Of a stretch of DNA of 64,000 nt, positions 9,064-18,627 are shown one piece after another. The DNA is from G039954875 sp039954875 (GTDB taxonomy: Bacteria > Bacteroidota > Bacteroidia > Flavobacteriales > Blattabacteriaceae): positions 1,426,001 through 1,490,000 of the forward strand of contig CP157202.1 in assembly GCA_039954875.1 (NCBI GenBank), read 5' to 3'. The first letter of the stretch is position 1. Each line of letters begins with the position of its first letter. A program made the position numbers and the translations under genes. A model generated the notes under the pieces. It did not search any database. It was not told where the DNA came from and saw only the letters and a program-made list of their open reading frames with translations.

Positions 9064-10473
9064 TTAGTTCAGGATAGTGGTTTCTTCTAAATATTTATCG
9101 ATGTCTACGATCTTCCCTTCGATAGCAGTGATGGCCGCTACCAATGGGCTGGCCAAAAAGGTACGTGCACCGGGTCCTTGTCGACCTTCGAAGTTTCTGT
9201 TTGAGGTCGAGACACAATATTCGCCTGCAGGAATTTTATCTTCATTCATTCCTATACAGGCGGAGCATCCTGCCTGACGGAGCTCAAAACCAGCTATTTT
9301 GAGGATCTCATCTAAGCCTTCTTTTTGGGCTTGTTGGGCTACTTGTTGTGAGCCGGGTACGATCATCGCTCGGACCTGGTTAGCTTTTTTCCTACCCTTT
9401 ACAACTTCGGCTACTAGGCGTAGGTCTTCGATACGTGAATTGGTACAACTACCGATAAAGACATGATTTATCGGTTTACCTATAAGGGATTCTCCAGCTT
9501 TTAATCCCATGTAATTAAGGGATTTATTAAGTAGTCCTTGGTCATTTGATTCGCCTGTTGGGATTTTTTCGGAGATCTTGATCCCCATACCTGGGTTGGT
9601 ACCATAGGTGATCATTGGTGCAATGTCGACCGCGTCAAAGCGGTGTTCGGCATCAAAGTGGGCATCTTGATCTGTTTTAAGGCCACACCAATAAGTGACG
9701 GCTTTTTCAAAGTCAGCATCTTTTGGGGCGAAATTTTTTCCTTCTACGTAACGGAAGGTAATCTCGTCAGGGGCGATGATACCGCCTCTTGCTCCCAACT
9801 CGATACTCATATTGCAGACGGTCATCCGGCCTTCCATACTCATCTGCTCGAAAACTGGACCAGCATATTCTACAAAATACCCCGTACCTCTGTCTGTGCC
9901 TAATTTGGAGATGATGTAGAGGATGACGTCCTTAGGGGTGACTCCTTTTTTTAAAAAGCCGTCTACATAGATACGCATCTGTTTAGGTTTGATTTGCAAT
10001 AGGCATTGACTAGCCATGACCATAGCGACTTGACTGGTACCTATACCGAAAGCGATGGCACCGAAGGCTCCGTGGGTAGAAGTATGGCTGTCTCCGCATA
10101 CTATGGTCATCCCTGGAAGTGTCAAGCCGAGTTCGGGGCCGATGACGTGTACAATACCTTGATATTTGTGGCCTAACCCATATAATGTGATGCCGTGCTT
10201 TTGACAATTTTCTGAGAGGGCTTCTACTTGTTTTCTCGAAAGTGGATCGGCAATTGGGAGATGTTGATTTTGTGTTGGGACGTTGTGGTCTGCTGTAGCG
10301 ACGATCTGTTGTGGTCTGAGGATTGGAAGGCCTCTTTTTTCTGACTCGGCAAAAGCTTGAGGGCTAGTCACCTCGTGGATGTAATGTTTGTCGATGTAGA
10401 GAACAGCTGTACCGCCTTCTATAATTTTAACCACATGTGCACCCCAGACTTTATCAAATAAAGTTTTCCTCAT
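9064..10473 (-). CDS. leuC: 3-isopropylmalate dehydratase large subunit LeuC
   Basis: Large subunit of isopropylmalate isomerase, an aconitase-family [4Fe-4S] enzyme, 469 residues from the ATG at 10473. That ATG lies four bases after the leuA stop; an upstream in-frame start at 10497 would overlap leuA and is less likely. Family motifs include ATADHNVPT, GDSHTSTHGAFGA near residue 135, and the three cluster cysteines in IGSCTNSR and AGCSACIGMN. The C-terminal block STSNRNFEGRQGPGARTFLASP is complete. The gene is intact and co-oriented with leuA, leuD and leuB. Confidence 0.96.
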   Translation of the reverse strand: MRKTLFDKVWGAHVVKIIEGGTAVLYIDKHYIHEVTSPQAFAESEKRGLPILRPQQIVATADHNVPTQNQHLPIADPLSRKQVEALSENCQKHGITLYGLGHKYQGIVHVIGPELGLTLPGMTIVCGDSHTSTHGAFGAIAFGIGTSQVAMVMASQCLLQIKPKQMRIYVDGFLKKGVTPKDVILYIISKLGTDRGTGYFVEYAGPVFEQMSMEGRMTVCNMSIELGARGGIIAPDEITFRYVEGKNFAPKDADFEKAVTYWCGLKTDQDAHFDAEHRFDAVDIAPMITYGTNPGMGIKISEKIPTGESNDQGLLNKSLNYMGLKAGESLIGKPINHVFIGSCTNSRIEDLRLVAEVVKGRKKANQVRAMIVPGSQQVAQQAQKEGLDEILKIAGFELRQAGCSACIGMNEDKIPAGEYCVSTSNRNFEGRQGPGARTFLASPLVAAITAIEGKIVDIDKYLEETTILN

Positions 10474-10477
10474 TTTT

Positions 10478-11650
10478 CTAGCGAATCGTTTCGGCAATAA
10501 AGTTAGTTGTTTTTAATATTTTTTTCAGATCTTCATCTGAAATTTCTTTTTTTTCATCAGCTTGCCGAAGAAAAAGTAAATAGAGTGCATCCAAACGATC
10601 TCTGGTGAAGGTATAACCTAATTTTTGACAACGGTAGGCCAAAGCTGCCCGACCACTTCGCGCTGTCAAGATGATTGAGGATTGCTCAATTCCAACGTCT
10701 TCTGGGCTGATGATCTCATAGGTTTCACGTTTTTTGATGACACCATCTTGGTGGATACCTGAGGAGTGGGCAAAGGCATTAGCTCCGACTATGGCCTTGT
10801 TGGCTTGCACGGGCATACCTGTACAATCAGAAACCATCCGGCTAGTCGGATGGAGTAATTTGGTATTAATATGGGTGTAAAGGTTGAGGTGGGGGTGTTG
10901 TTTGAGGATCATGACGATTTCGCAAAGTGAAGCGTTTCCAGCACGTTCACCGAGGCCATTCATGGTACATTCGACCTGCCTAGCACCGTTGATGATACCA
11001 GCTAAGGTGTTGGCTGTGGCCAATCCTAGATCGTTGTGGCAATGGGTCGATAGTATGGCTTTATGAATGCCTTTGACATTTTCTTTCAAGAATCGGATTT
11101 TTTGGCCATATTCTTCGTACAAGCAATAGCCTGTGGTGTCCGGTATGTTGAGCACCGTGGCACCGGCTTTGATAACGGCCTCACATACTTGGGCCAGAAA
11201 TTCGTTTTCAGTGCGTCCGGCGTCTTCAGCGTAGAATTCCACATCTTCGACAAAGCTTTTGGCGTATTGAACCGCTTCTACGGCTTGCTCGATGATCTTT
11301 TCTGGTGTACTGTTGAACTTGTATCGGATGTGCCAGGAGGAGGTGCCGATGCCAGTATGTATGCGTGGGTGATGGGCATATTTCAATGCAGCTGCTGCAA
11401 TTTCTATGTCTTTTTTCACAGCTCGAGAGAGGGCACATGCGATAGGCTTTGAAACGCTCCTGCAGATCTCTTCAACGGATCGGAAGTCACCTGGGCTCGA
11501 TATCGGAAATCCCGCTTCTATGATGTCTACACCTAATGCCTCTAGCTGCCGGGCAATTTTAACTTTCTCAGCCGTGTTTAACTTGCAACCCGGGACTTGC
11601 TCTCCGTCGCGCAAAGTAGTGTCAAAGATTTGTATGTTCTTTTTTTCCAT
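10478..11650 (-). CDS. leuA: 2-isopropylmalate synthase LeuA, short form without the regulatory domain
   Basis: LeuA condenses acetyl-CoA with 2-oxoisovalerate, the committed step to leucine. The TIM-barrel motifs are present: FDTTLRDGEQVPG at residues 9–21, STHCHNDLGLATAN near 201 (metal-binding histidines) and NGLGERAGNASL near 232. The linker region near 285–345 (GIHQDGVIKKRETYE) follows. The protein ends at 390 residues, about 110–130 short of the common form, so the C-terminal domain that binds leucine is missing. The end is clean rather than a visible truncation. A homocitrate- or citramalate-type activity cannot be excluded, but the leuCDB context supports LeuA. Confidence 0.92.
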   Translation of the reverse strand: MEKKNIQIFDTTLRDGEQVPGCKLNTAEKVKIARQLEALGVDIIEAGFPISSPGDFRSVEEICRSVSKPIACALSRAVKKDIEIAAAALKYAHHPRIHTGIGTSSWHIRYKFNSTPEKIIEQAVEAVQYAKSFVEDVEFYAEDAGRTENEFLAQVCEAVIKAGATVLNIPDTTGYCLYEEYGQKIRFLKENVKGIHKAILSTHCHNDLGLATANTLAGIINGARQVECTMNGLGERAGNASLCEIVMILKQHPHLNLYTHINTKLLHPTSRMVSDCTGMPVQANKAIVGANAFAHSSGIHQDGVIKKRETYEIISPEDVGIEQSSIILTARSGRAALAYRCQKLGYTFTRDRLDALYLLFLRQADEKKEISDEDLKKILKTTNFIAETIR

Positions 11651-11669
11651 GACTGACTTGTTTTGATTT

Positions 11670-11677
11670 CAAAACTA
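11670..11677 (-). promoter_or_regulatory. Possible -7 element (TAGTTTTG) for the leucine operon
   Basis: TAGTTTTG read on the minus strand fits TAnnTTTG and ends 20 bases before the leuA ATG. No leader peptide rich in leucine codons and no obvious attenuator hairpin was seen in the 138-base divergent region. Confidence 0.35.
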
Positions 11678-11788
11678 TTTTGTGTTGGAAAGACTTCCCT
11701 TGAAATAAGTTGTAGATTTACAATGTCTGACAGTAGCCTTTGGTTTATAATCATTTGATTTATATGAGATAGATATTATTTTATTACG

Positions 11789-13336
11789 ATGTCAGATTAT
11801 AAAACAGATAACTTGTTTGAACTGATTCAGTCGTTGTCATCTGCTGAAAAACGCAACTTTAGATTGTATGCTGGACGACTTAAAGGTAACGAAAGGGCCA
11901 AATTCATGAAGCTTTTTTACATTATGGGTAAGATGGAAGCTTATGATGAGAAACACATCTTAGGAAAGGCACCTGTGGACAAGGTCCAACTAGCCAATGT
12001 GAAAGCACATCTCTACAAGCAGATCTTGGTGAGCCTGCGTTTACAACATATTGGACAGAATCAGGATCTGCAGATCCGAGAATATTTTGATTTTACTCGT
12101 GTACTCTACAACAAAGGCTTGTATGTGCAGAGCCTTAAGTGTTTAGAGCGGGCTAAATTGATGGCTCGACAATGCCATTTGGATATGGTATTGCTAGAAT
12201 TGGTCGATTTTGAAAAGATGATCGAGTCGCAACATATCACTCGAAGTCTTTATCCTCGGGCCGAAGCTTTGGTCGATGAGTCTAAGGCTTTGATCGAAAG
12301 TGTTCAATGTCGTCAGGCGCTTTCGGATCTGTCTTTGCGGCTTTATGGCCTATATCTAAAACTAGGCTATGTCCGTAATGCACAGGATAAGGCTTTTGTA
12401 GAGTGTTATTTCCGGGATAATTTACCAAAGTTTGATCTGAAAAAACTAGGTTTTTATGAACGTTTATCATTATATCAGGCACAGCTTTGGTATTATTACA
12501 TCTTACAGGATTTTCTCATGTGTTATCGGGCTTCTCGTAGGTGGGTGGAATTGTTTGAACGTCATCCCGAAGGTAAGAAAGCGGCTTTGGTGAGTTATTT
12601 TAAGGGCTATCATTATCTGCTCGACACTCTTTTTTATTTAAACCGTCATGCAGATTTTACGGCTACTTTGGAGCGCTTTGAAGCCGTCTTTGAAGATGAC
12701 CAGTTAGTTTTAGATGATAATGTAGCTATGTTGGCGTTTATGTATCGGTATACCAACCGCATTCATCGGCATTATATGGAGGGGTCTTTTTCAGAAGGGG
12801 TCAAGACAGTGTTGCCAGGACTGTTTAAGGAGTTTGAAAAGCTCCGCGCTCGTTTGGATCAGCATTATATCATGATGCTTTATTACAAAGTAGCTTGTTT
12901 ATATTTCGGTAGTGGAGATTATAAAGCTGCTATACATTATCTGCTTAAAATTATCGGGAGCCGACAGCAAGGATTGCGGCAGGATTTGCAATGTTTTGCC
13001 AGACTATTGCATCTCATTGCTTGTTATGAAGCGGGCTTAGATGAACGTCTAGGGAGTCATATCAAATCGGTGTACAAATTTTTTGTACGGATGGATCATT
13101 GGCGTGGGGTACAACGGGTCATTGTCGATTTTCTAAGAGATCTGGGACATCTATATCCCCACCAAGTGAAGGATCAATTCAAAAAGTTGAAAGATCGTTT
13201 GATGTTGTATGCCAAGCATCCTTATGAGAAGCGGACTTTTCTATACCTTGATATTATCTCATGGCTCTCGAGTAAGATCGAGAACAAATCTGTTGAGGTG
13301 ATAATTAGAGAAAAATTTTTGAGAGATAAACGTTAA
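11789..13336 (+). CDS. Unrecognised alpha-helical, TPR-like protein
   Basis: I do not recognise a named family. The 515-residue protein is predicted to be almost entirely helical and rich in Leu, Tyr, Arg and Lys, with repeated helix pairs reminiscent of tetratricopeptide solenoids (for example YNKGLYVQSLKCLERAKLMA near residue 110 and YFGSGDYKAAIHYLLKIIG near 372). No signal peptide, lipobox or membrane segment is visible, so it is probably cytoplasmic. It is divergent from leuA and its stop overlaps the stop of the convergent membrane gene. The long intact frame beside heavily decayed neighbours suggests selection. A role as a scaffold or protein-interaction platform is only a guess from fold. 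Confidence 0.75.
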   Translation: MSDYKTDNLFELIQSLSSAEKRNFRLYAGRLKGNERAKFMKLFYIMGKMEAYDEKHILGKAPVDKVQLANVKAHLYKQILVSLRLQHIGQNQDLQIREYFDFTRVLYNKGLYVQSLKCLERAKLMARQCHLDMVLLELVDFEKMIESQHITRSLYPRAEALVDESKALIESVQCRQALSDLSLRLYGLYLKLGYVRNAQDKAFVECYFRDNLPKFDLKKLGFYERLSLYQAQLWYYYILQDFLMCYRASRRWVELFERHPEGKKAALVSYFKGYHYLLDTLFYLNRHADFTATLERFEAVFEDDQLVLDDNVAMLAFMYRYTNRIHRHYMEGSFSEGVKTVLPGLFKEFEKLRARLDQHYIMMLYYKVACLYFGSGDYKAAIHYLLKIIGSRQQGLRQDLQCFARLLHLIACYEAGLDERLGSHIKSVYKFFVRMDHWRGVQRVIVDFLRDLGHLYPHQVKDQFKKLKDRLMLYAKHPYEKRTFLYLDIISWLSSKIENKSVEVIIREKFLRDKR

Positions 13337-13754
13337 TTCGTTTTCTGGTCAGGGGGATTTTGAATATGGTCTTCAGTCAGTATCTTAGCTAAAAGCATTA
13401 ATTCAATAATGATAAGGACCGCAAAATAAGTCAACATATAGTGGATAAAGATTAATTTCCTCGGCCAGTCGAGGCGGATTATCAAAGTATAGAACAAGGT
13501 GATACCAACTAGCGCTTTGATCATTCCAAATCCCATATAGAGGTATAACCAATGTAGTGTGCTCATGAGCAATAGGTATGCAGGCACATATAGAATAAGA
13601 TACTGCTCAACGGAAGTAGAAAGAGGTAAATTTGAAATATCTCATAACTTTTGGATGAGAACCACTCTCCTAAGGAGTTGTGTAATAGTGATAATGTCAG
13701 TGTAGCGAGGATAAAGCATGATTTTTTTTCATCATTATTTACTAAGTAATTCAT
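13333..13754 (-). pseudogene. Small AtpI-like four-helix membrane protein, split by a frame change
   Basis: Two hydrophobic reading frames overlap at 13563–13587. The first (13754 down) contains FILATLTLSLLHNSLGEW and FQIYLFLLPLSSILFYMCL. The second contains LHWLYLYMGFGMIKALVGI and YMLTYFAVLIIIELMLLAK. Joined, they have the topology of the small membrane protein that Bacteroidota place between atpZ and atpB. A one-base indel near 13575 would rejoin them. atpB and the rest of that operon do not follow; the 515-residue gene lies there instead. Two separate small proteins remain possible. The family assignment rests on topology and context. Confidence 0.45.
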
Positions 13755-13890
13755 AAATAAAACACAAATATATAAGTAATCCAAAAAGGGAAGAAATGAT
13801 GGTAAGCAAAGAGGCGTTATTGTGGTTCCATAGGTTGTCCAACCACTGTCCGAGGAAAGCTTCTCCTACGATTGCAGGGGTCATTTTCAT
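13735..13890 (-). CDS. AtpZ-like F0F1 accessory membrane protein, shortened
   Basis: A 51-residue frame has FLGQWLDNLWNHNNASLLTI followed by a hydrophobic helix (SSLFGLLIYLCFIYELLSK). This resembles the second half of AtpZ, whose usual pattern is G.wlD followed by a membrane helix. The first transmembrane helix of AtpZ is not seen, so the gene is probably truncated. Its 3' end overlaps the next membrane frame by 20 bases. It lies between a porW remnant and an AtpI-like remnant, as expected for the Bacteroidota atp operon head. Confidence 0.4.
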   Translation of the reverse strand: MKMTPAIVGEAFLGQWLDNLWNHNNASLLTIISSLFGLLIYLCFIYELLSK

Positions 13891-13939
13891 GGGTAAAAAA
13901 ATGTATATAAAATAATGTTTTGTTTTTCGAGTAGATTTT

Positions 13940-16360
13940 TATCTTTAATCGTTGTAGATCAATATTTTAAGTATTTCCTATAGTAGAGTCCGATTTTTTA
14001 TTAAGCTCATGGAGTATCTTTTGGGTTATGGTGTATCTTTGTCTACAGGTATGTAATTCAGTAGAGATTGTGAAGGGTTTTGTATATTTTAATCCGTTTC
14101 CTTCTCAACTTGTTTTTTAATTGGTTTATATATGTGGCTATAAGCTTCCTAGATTTTTTATCAGTCGTAGCGTTTGGGTTATAAAACGGATAAGATTTCT
14201 TACGCTTTTTTGGCTTCACTGGTTTCGGAGTATAAAATGATGACAGGATTCAAGGCGGCGATGAAGGCTGATTTCTTCTTGGTTTTACCTTCGTCCATCG
14301 CTTTCATTAGTAGGATCTTGGCGATAATCTTGTCCTTGGGAAATTTTCAAATCATTTCTTTTGTAGAGGCGTTAAAAAGTGGGGAAGTCTTCTGGCTATG
14401 CGTTCAATAGGCACTTAGCGTATAAGCAATTGAAGAGCGCTTCGACCATTTTATTTTTATAAGTCTAGGTTTGAGCCTATTGGATTTTTTTGTGGACTTT
14501 GTATAGATTGTAATAAGCCTTCAGTTTGAGGGAATCTGCCGAGTTTTTCGTCAAGAGGTATTCTATGCTGTTGATAACAACCTTTTAGTTTTGGTATTTT
14601 CCAGATAAGAGATGCCTAGTTTCAATTCGACTTAATCTCTGTCACTTTTTAAGGAAGTATTATTGTAACGGGATCTTCTGGGGTTTTTTCCAAATATTAT
14701 AATCCATGTCGTATCGTTTATGATTTTTCGTTTCCTTTTGAGCTTGGCTTGCTGAGGCCGTCTTCGGATTCGGAATAAAGTATTTCAAGTAGAAAACCGC
14801 CAGTTGTTTACGAGACTTCGATAGCCCCAGAGACTAATGAATTCGTTTATCTCCGCCTAGCGTGCGCTGGCAGTGTAATTATAAAAGTAAAACCTTATCT
14901 TTTTGATATCTTCAAATGCGTTGTTGAAATCTAGTGCTTTGTAAGAGCTACTTAAGGCATATCAACGTTCTTCTTCCTAGAATTGTTTTTCCTAGTCTTC
15001 TTTTTTGAAATGATCGATATATTTTTGAAAAAAGTTTCTTTGCTTTTCTAGACTTATGTAGAAGAGTGATAGGGTACTGTCGTTTTTTACACGATGGCGT
15101 AGTTAGCCGATTACTGCCTTCATGTTTTCGTATTTCTAGGCAGGGGAGCTTTATTTTAATTTTGTGACAATACGACCAAGGCACTATCGTAATGGGCAGA
15201 CACCCTTACATATTTCTTATTTTTAAATAAAACGTCCTCCATGTCTTTGTAGATATTTCACTTGGTATTTGAGATACTATTGGTCTTTTGTTCTAGGGCT
15301 TTTTCATAGTAGGTTTAAGTCTCGTTTTTTTACAGATCGTTCGGCAGCTTTGCCTAAGGCGTAATAGACGTGGTCTTACAAATCGTAATAATTATCATAT
15401 TTCAAGAGTTTTTTTTAAATAGCTGGTCAAGCTATTTTAGTTTTGGATCTTCGGATCTAATTTGTGAGCCAGAGCTATTTTTACCCAAAACCCGGTTCAA
15501 GATCCGGGTTTTTCTACGAGATGTGTTAATTTTTTTCAGCACGTTTTTCGTATTATATACGAGGACATAGAGTTGTCCCTGTGCAATAGTTAGTAGTGCA
15601 TCTTACTTCGTATATCTCGATTGAGGTTAAGAGCCTTGTACAATGGTTTTTACCGCTAAGTCTATTTCTTTTGATTGATGAAAATCTCAATTAGGCTTGT
15701 GACTATATCCTCCTCTAGGCCTTTTTTAAGTCTCTTTCTTTTCGAGAAATTTTTCAGAGCCCCTAATGCTGAGTAATAATTTTCGATTTGTACCTCAACT
15801 TTGCCAATCCATAGGCATGTATCATCGATGAGATCTTTATTTTTTTGCTCGTTGGGTGATTTGATTCAACGCTTCAAGGGCAGTAAAGCTTTTCCCTTGA
15901 TGATAATCGAGTGATCCTTTATAGTTTTTAGGGCTTTAGTCTCTACTTTTTGAAATCCTCTACCGGAAGATGCTTATGAGAATGATCAACTTGTACTAAA
16001 AGGGTTGATCTCTTCAGCAGGGAGGTTTAAGGATTGCTTAGTCTTTGATCTCTTTTAGATGATTATCGAAATTGATTTTAAAGGCTTTTGGTATAGCCAT
16101 CTCAGCACTATTTTCTTTAATCTCGGGCAAGCCGGTCAAGAAGAAAACACTAGTATAGTCGTCTTTGTAATTGCTTTTTAATAAAATCAGGCCTTCTTAA
16201 TAGGCTTGCTCACCTTTGAATGGCACATTATATTGTGAGGTGATCCAATGGTATTGACGATTGAAAAATTGTTTTTTTTTCGTGTCGAACAGGCCACTAA
16301 TACGAAAGTCACGGAAATGAAATAGACGATTTTTTGAATAATCGCTAGGCATTTAAACAG
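13940..16360 (-). pseudogene. Decayed PorW/SprE-type TPR lipoprotein gene (type IX secretion / gliding)
   Basis: No long frame survives in 2.4 kb, but the minus strand reads as a lipoprotein in pieces. At the 5' end (about 16340–16270) is a hydrophobic signal ending in the lipobox LVAC, then a run of nine A with a frame change, then FFNRQYHWITSQYNVPFKG and SNYKDDYTSVFFLTGLPE, which match the start of SprE/PorW proteins. Further on are TPR-like pieces YYEKALEQ and YVRVSAHYDSALVVLSQ (about 15330–15170) and SAFIAAL…SETSEAKKA (about 14240–14170). Many stops interrupt it. In gliding Bacteroidota this outer-membrane lipoprotein supports type IX secretion; here it is dead. Confidence 0.72.
15487..15513. 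terminator. Terminator-like hairpin inside the porW remnant
   Basis: AAAACCCGG, loop TTCAAGAT, CCGGGTTTTT forms a 9-bp stem followed by T on the + strand and is nearly symmetrical on the other strand. It lies inside the decayed gene, so it may be fortuitous. Confidence 0.3.
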
Positions 16361-16407
16361 CAAAGCTATATAGAAAAGTAGCCCCCAATTCGTAGTGATG
16401 AAAGGGT

Positions 16408-16415
16408 TAACTTTG
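16408..16415 (+). promoter_or_regulatory. -7 promoter element (TAACTTTG) for tyrS
   Basis: TAACTTTG fits TAnnTTTG and ends 19 bases before the tyrS ATG, giving a short leader. Confidence 0.45.
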
Positions 16416-16434
16416 ACTGGTCAAAATTTTTAGA

Positions 16435-17721
16435 ATGAAAGATCTCCTCGATGAACTCTCTTGGCGTGGTTTGCTCTATGACAAGATGCCTGGTATAGAA
16501 GCTCAATTGCAAAAAGAACCGACAACGCTTTACGTCGGTTTTGACCCTACAGCTGATTCGCTTCACGTGGGTAGTTTGGTTCCGATTTTGATACTCATCC
16601 ATTTTCAACGTGCTGGACATAAGCCTTTGGTCCTCGTAGGGGGTGCTACTGGTATGATCGGCGATCCTTTGGGTAAAGCTACCGAACGAAACCTCCTAGA
16701 TGAGATCACCTTGCAGAAAAACATTGCTGGGATCCAAGCTCAATTGGCTTATTTCTTCGATTTTCAATTTGGTGTTGCTGAGCTTATAAACAATTACGAT
16801 TGGATGAAAAGCATTTCTTTTCTCGATTTCGCACGCGATATTGGTAAGCATATTACCGTAAATTACATGATAGCAAAGGATTCAATCAAAAAACGTTTGA
16901 GTGCTGAACCTCGTAAAGGAATGTCCTTTACCGAGTTTACATATCAGCTTCTTCAGGGCTATGATTTTCTGCATCTATATCAAGCTAAAAATTGCCTCTT
17001 GCAAATGGGAGGCTCTGATCAGTGGGGTAATATCACTACTGGGGTAGAGCTCATCCGGCGGAAGACGGGCAATACTGCTTATGGGCTTACCTTCCCATTG
17101 ATCACTAAGCCTGATGGTAGCAAGTTTGGCAAGAGCGAAAAGGGCGAAAACATTTGGCTCGATCCTGAACAGACATCGCCTTATTGGTTTTATCAGTTTT
17201 GGATGAATGTTTCTGACGCTGATGCTGAGAGATTTATTAAGATCTATACCTTTCTTTCTCGGACTGATATCGAAGCGTTGATCACTGTACATCGGCAGAT
17301 ACCTCACCAACGATTGCTCCAACAGCGTTTGGCTTCCGAGCTCACCACTTGGGTGCATGGTCAAGCGATTTGTGAAAAGGCAGTTGAGGTCTCGCAACTA
17401 TTGTTTGGTCAAGGCACAACCGAGGCTTTAAAAACTTTGGATGAAGTGGATTTTTTATCTATTTTTAAAGGGGTTCCCCAAGCGCAACTCAACATAGAGG
17501 ATTTGCGAGCTGGTCTTTCTATCATCGATGCGCTAGTAGAAAAAGGTCATTTTTTGTCATCTAATAGTGAGGCGCGCCGTGCTTTGAAGGAGAGGGCTAT
17601 CGCAGTGAACAAACAACATGTAGATGAGACTTTTGTATTGGGCATAGGAGACCTTATTGCCAGCCGCTACCTATTATTGCAACGGGGCAAAAAACAGTAT
17701 TTTATCATCAAAGTACTTTAA
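16435..17721 (+). CDS. tyrS: Tyrosyl-tRNA synthetase
   Basis: TyrS charges tRNA-Tyr. The 428-residue class I enzyme has the HIGH-type motif HVGS at 44–47, GGATGMIGDPLGKATER near 65–81, the tyrosine-pocket segments YQLLQGYDF and QMGGSDQWGNI near 170–200, and KFGKS near 230 as the KMSKS loop. A C-terminal S4 RNA-binding domain occupies about 360–428 (SSNSEARRALKERAIAVN). The length and frame are normal. It converges with era, with only 21 bases between the stops. Confidence 0.97.
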   Translation: MKDLLDELSWRGLLYDKMPGIEAQLQKEPTTLYVGFDPTADSLHVGSLVPILILIHFQRAGHKPLVLVGGATGMIGDPLGKATERNLLDEITLQKNIAGIQAQLAYFFDFQFGVAELINNYDWMKSISFLDFARDIGKHITVNYMIAKDSIKKRLSAEPRKGMSFTEFTYQLLQGYDFLHLYQAKNCLLQMGGSDQWGNITTGVELIRRKTGNTAYGLTFPLITKPDGSKFGKSEKGENIWLDPEQTSPYWFYQFWMNVSDADAERFIKIYTFLSRTDIEALITVHRQIPHQRLLQQRLASELTTWVHGQAICEKAVEVSQLLFGQGTTEALKTLDEVDFLSIFKGVPQAQLNIEDLRAGLSIIDALVEKGHFLSSNSEARRALKERAIAVNKQHVDETFVLGIGDLIASRYLLLQRGKKQYFIIKVL

Positions 17722-17742
17722 TGAAACTTTGAGAGGATATGC

Positions 17743-18627
17743 TCAGGATATGTAGCCGAGTCTTTTGAGTTGCTGACTGTCTGAGCGCCAATTCTTATTT
17801 GTCTTTACATGAAATTCTAAAAAAATCTTTTTGCTAAAAAAAATTTCTAGACTTTCTCTGGACTGAATCCCTAGTTTTTTGAGTGCCTGTCCCCGATGTC
17901 CGATCAATATTCCTTTTTGGCTGTTGCGTTCGACGAAAATCAGGCAACTTATGTGTATGAGGTCGTCTCTTTCTTTGAATTGTTCAGTGACCACTTCGAC
18001 CGAGTAGGGGATTTCTTTTTCGTATAAAAGCAAGATTTTTTCACGAATGAGCTCGTTCACAAAAAAGCGTTTGGGTTTGTCCGTAAGCATGTCTTTGGGG
18101 TAATAAGGTGGATGCTCGGGGAGCAGTTTTGTGATAATTTCGAGTAATAGTTCGGTATTCAATTTTTTCAAGGCTGAGATCGGTAAGATTCTTGCCTTTG
18201 GGAAACGATCATGCCAATGAACTACAGCCTCTTCCAATGCCTGCTGAGTGGTCTGGTCTATTTTATTGATCAAAACAATCAACGGGATATTGGTCTTTTG
18301 TGGCTTTTCTAAAAATTTAGTATCTTTTTGGGGGTCGCTCTGTCCGGTTTCGGTCATGTATAGTAGGACGTCTGCATCTTGTAGGGATATTTTAACGAAT
18401 GTCATCATCGCTTTTTGTAAGGGGTAGACTGCTTGTATCATTCCCGGAGTGTCGGAGAATACGATTTGAAAATCTTCACCATGAACCATCCCTAATATTC
18501 GATGACGGGTGGTTTGTGCCTTAGGGGTGATGATCGAGAGGCCTTCGCCGACTAGGGCGTTCATTAGGGTAGATTTGCCTACGTTAGGGGACCCGATAAT
18601 GTTGACAAAACCGGCTTTGTGATTCAT
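17743..18627 (-). CDS. era: GTPase Era
   Basis: Era binds 16S rRNA and assists 30S maturation. The 294-residue protein has G1 GSPNVGKST at 11–19, a G2-like TTRHRILG near 40, G3 DTPG near 59 and G4 NKID near 121. The C-terminal KH domain is shown by GILIGHRGQALKKLG near 245–259. The start ATG at 18627 directly precedes the first beta strand GFVNIIGSPN. The sequence is complete and undamaged, although a long decayed region begins immediately upstream. Confidence 0.96.
   Translation of the reverse strand: MNHKAGFVNIIGSPNVGKSTLMNALVGEGLSIITPKAQTTRHRILGMVHGEDFQIVFSDTPGMIQAVYPLQKAMMTFVKISLQDADVLLYMTETGQSDPQKDTKFLEKPQKTNIPLIVLINKIDQTTQQALEEAVVHWHDRFPKARILPISALKKLNTELLLEIITKLLPEHPPYYPKDMLTDKPKRFFVNELIREKILLLYEKEIPYSVEVVTEQFKERDDLIHISCLIFVERNSQKGILIGHRGQALKKLGIQSRESLEIFFSKKIFLEFHVKTNKNWRSDSQQLKRLGYIS

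Noticed and set aside
14948..15184. 78-codon minus-strand frame as a gene
   Set aside because: It is out of frame with the TPR-like segments of the decayed porW around it.
13900..16400. Gene-free stretch as a large non-coding RNA or origin region
   Set aside because: Protein similarity to SprE/PorW can be read along the minus strand, and no DnaA-box cluster was noticed.
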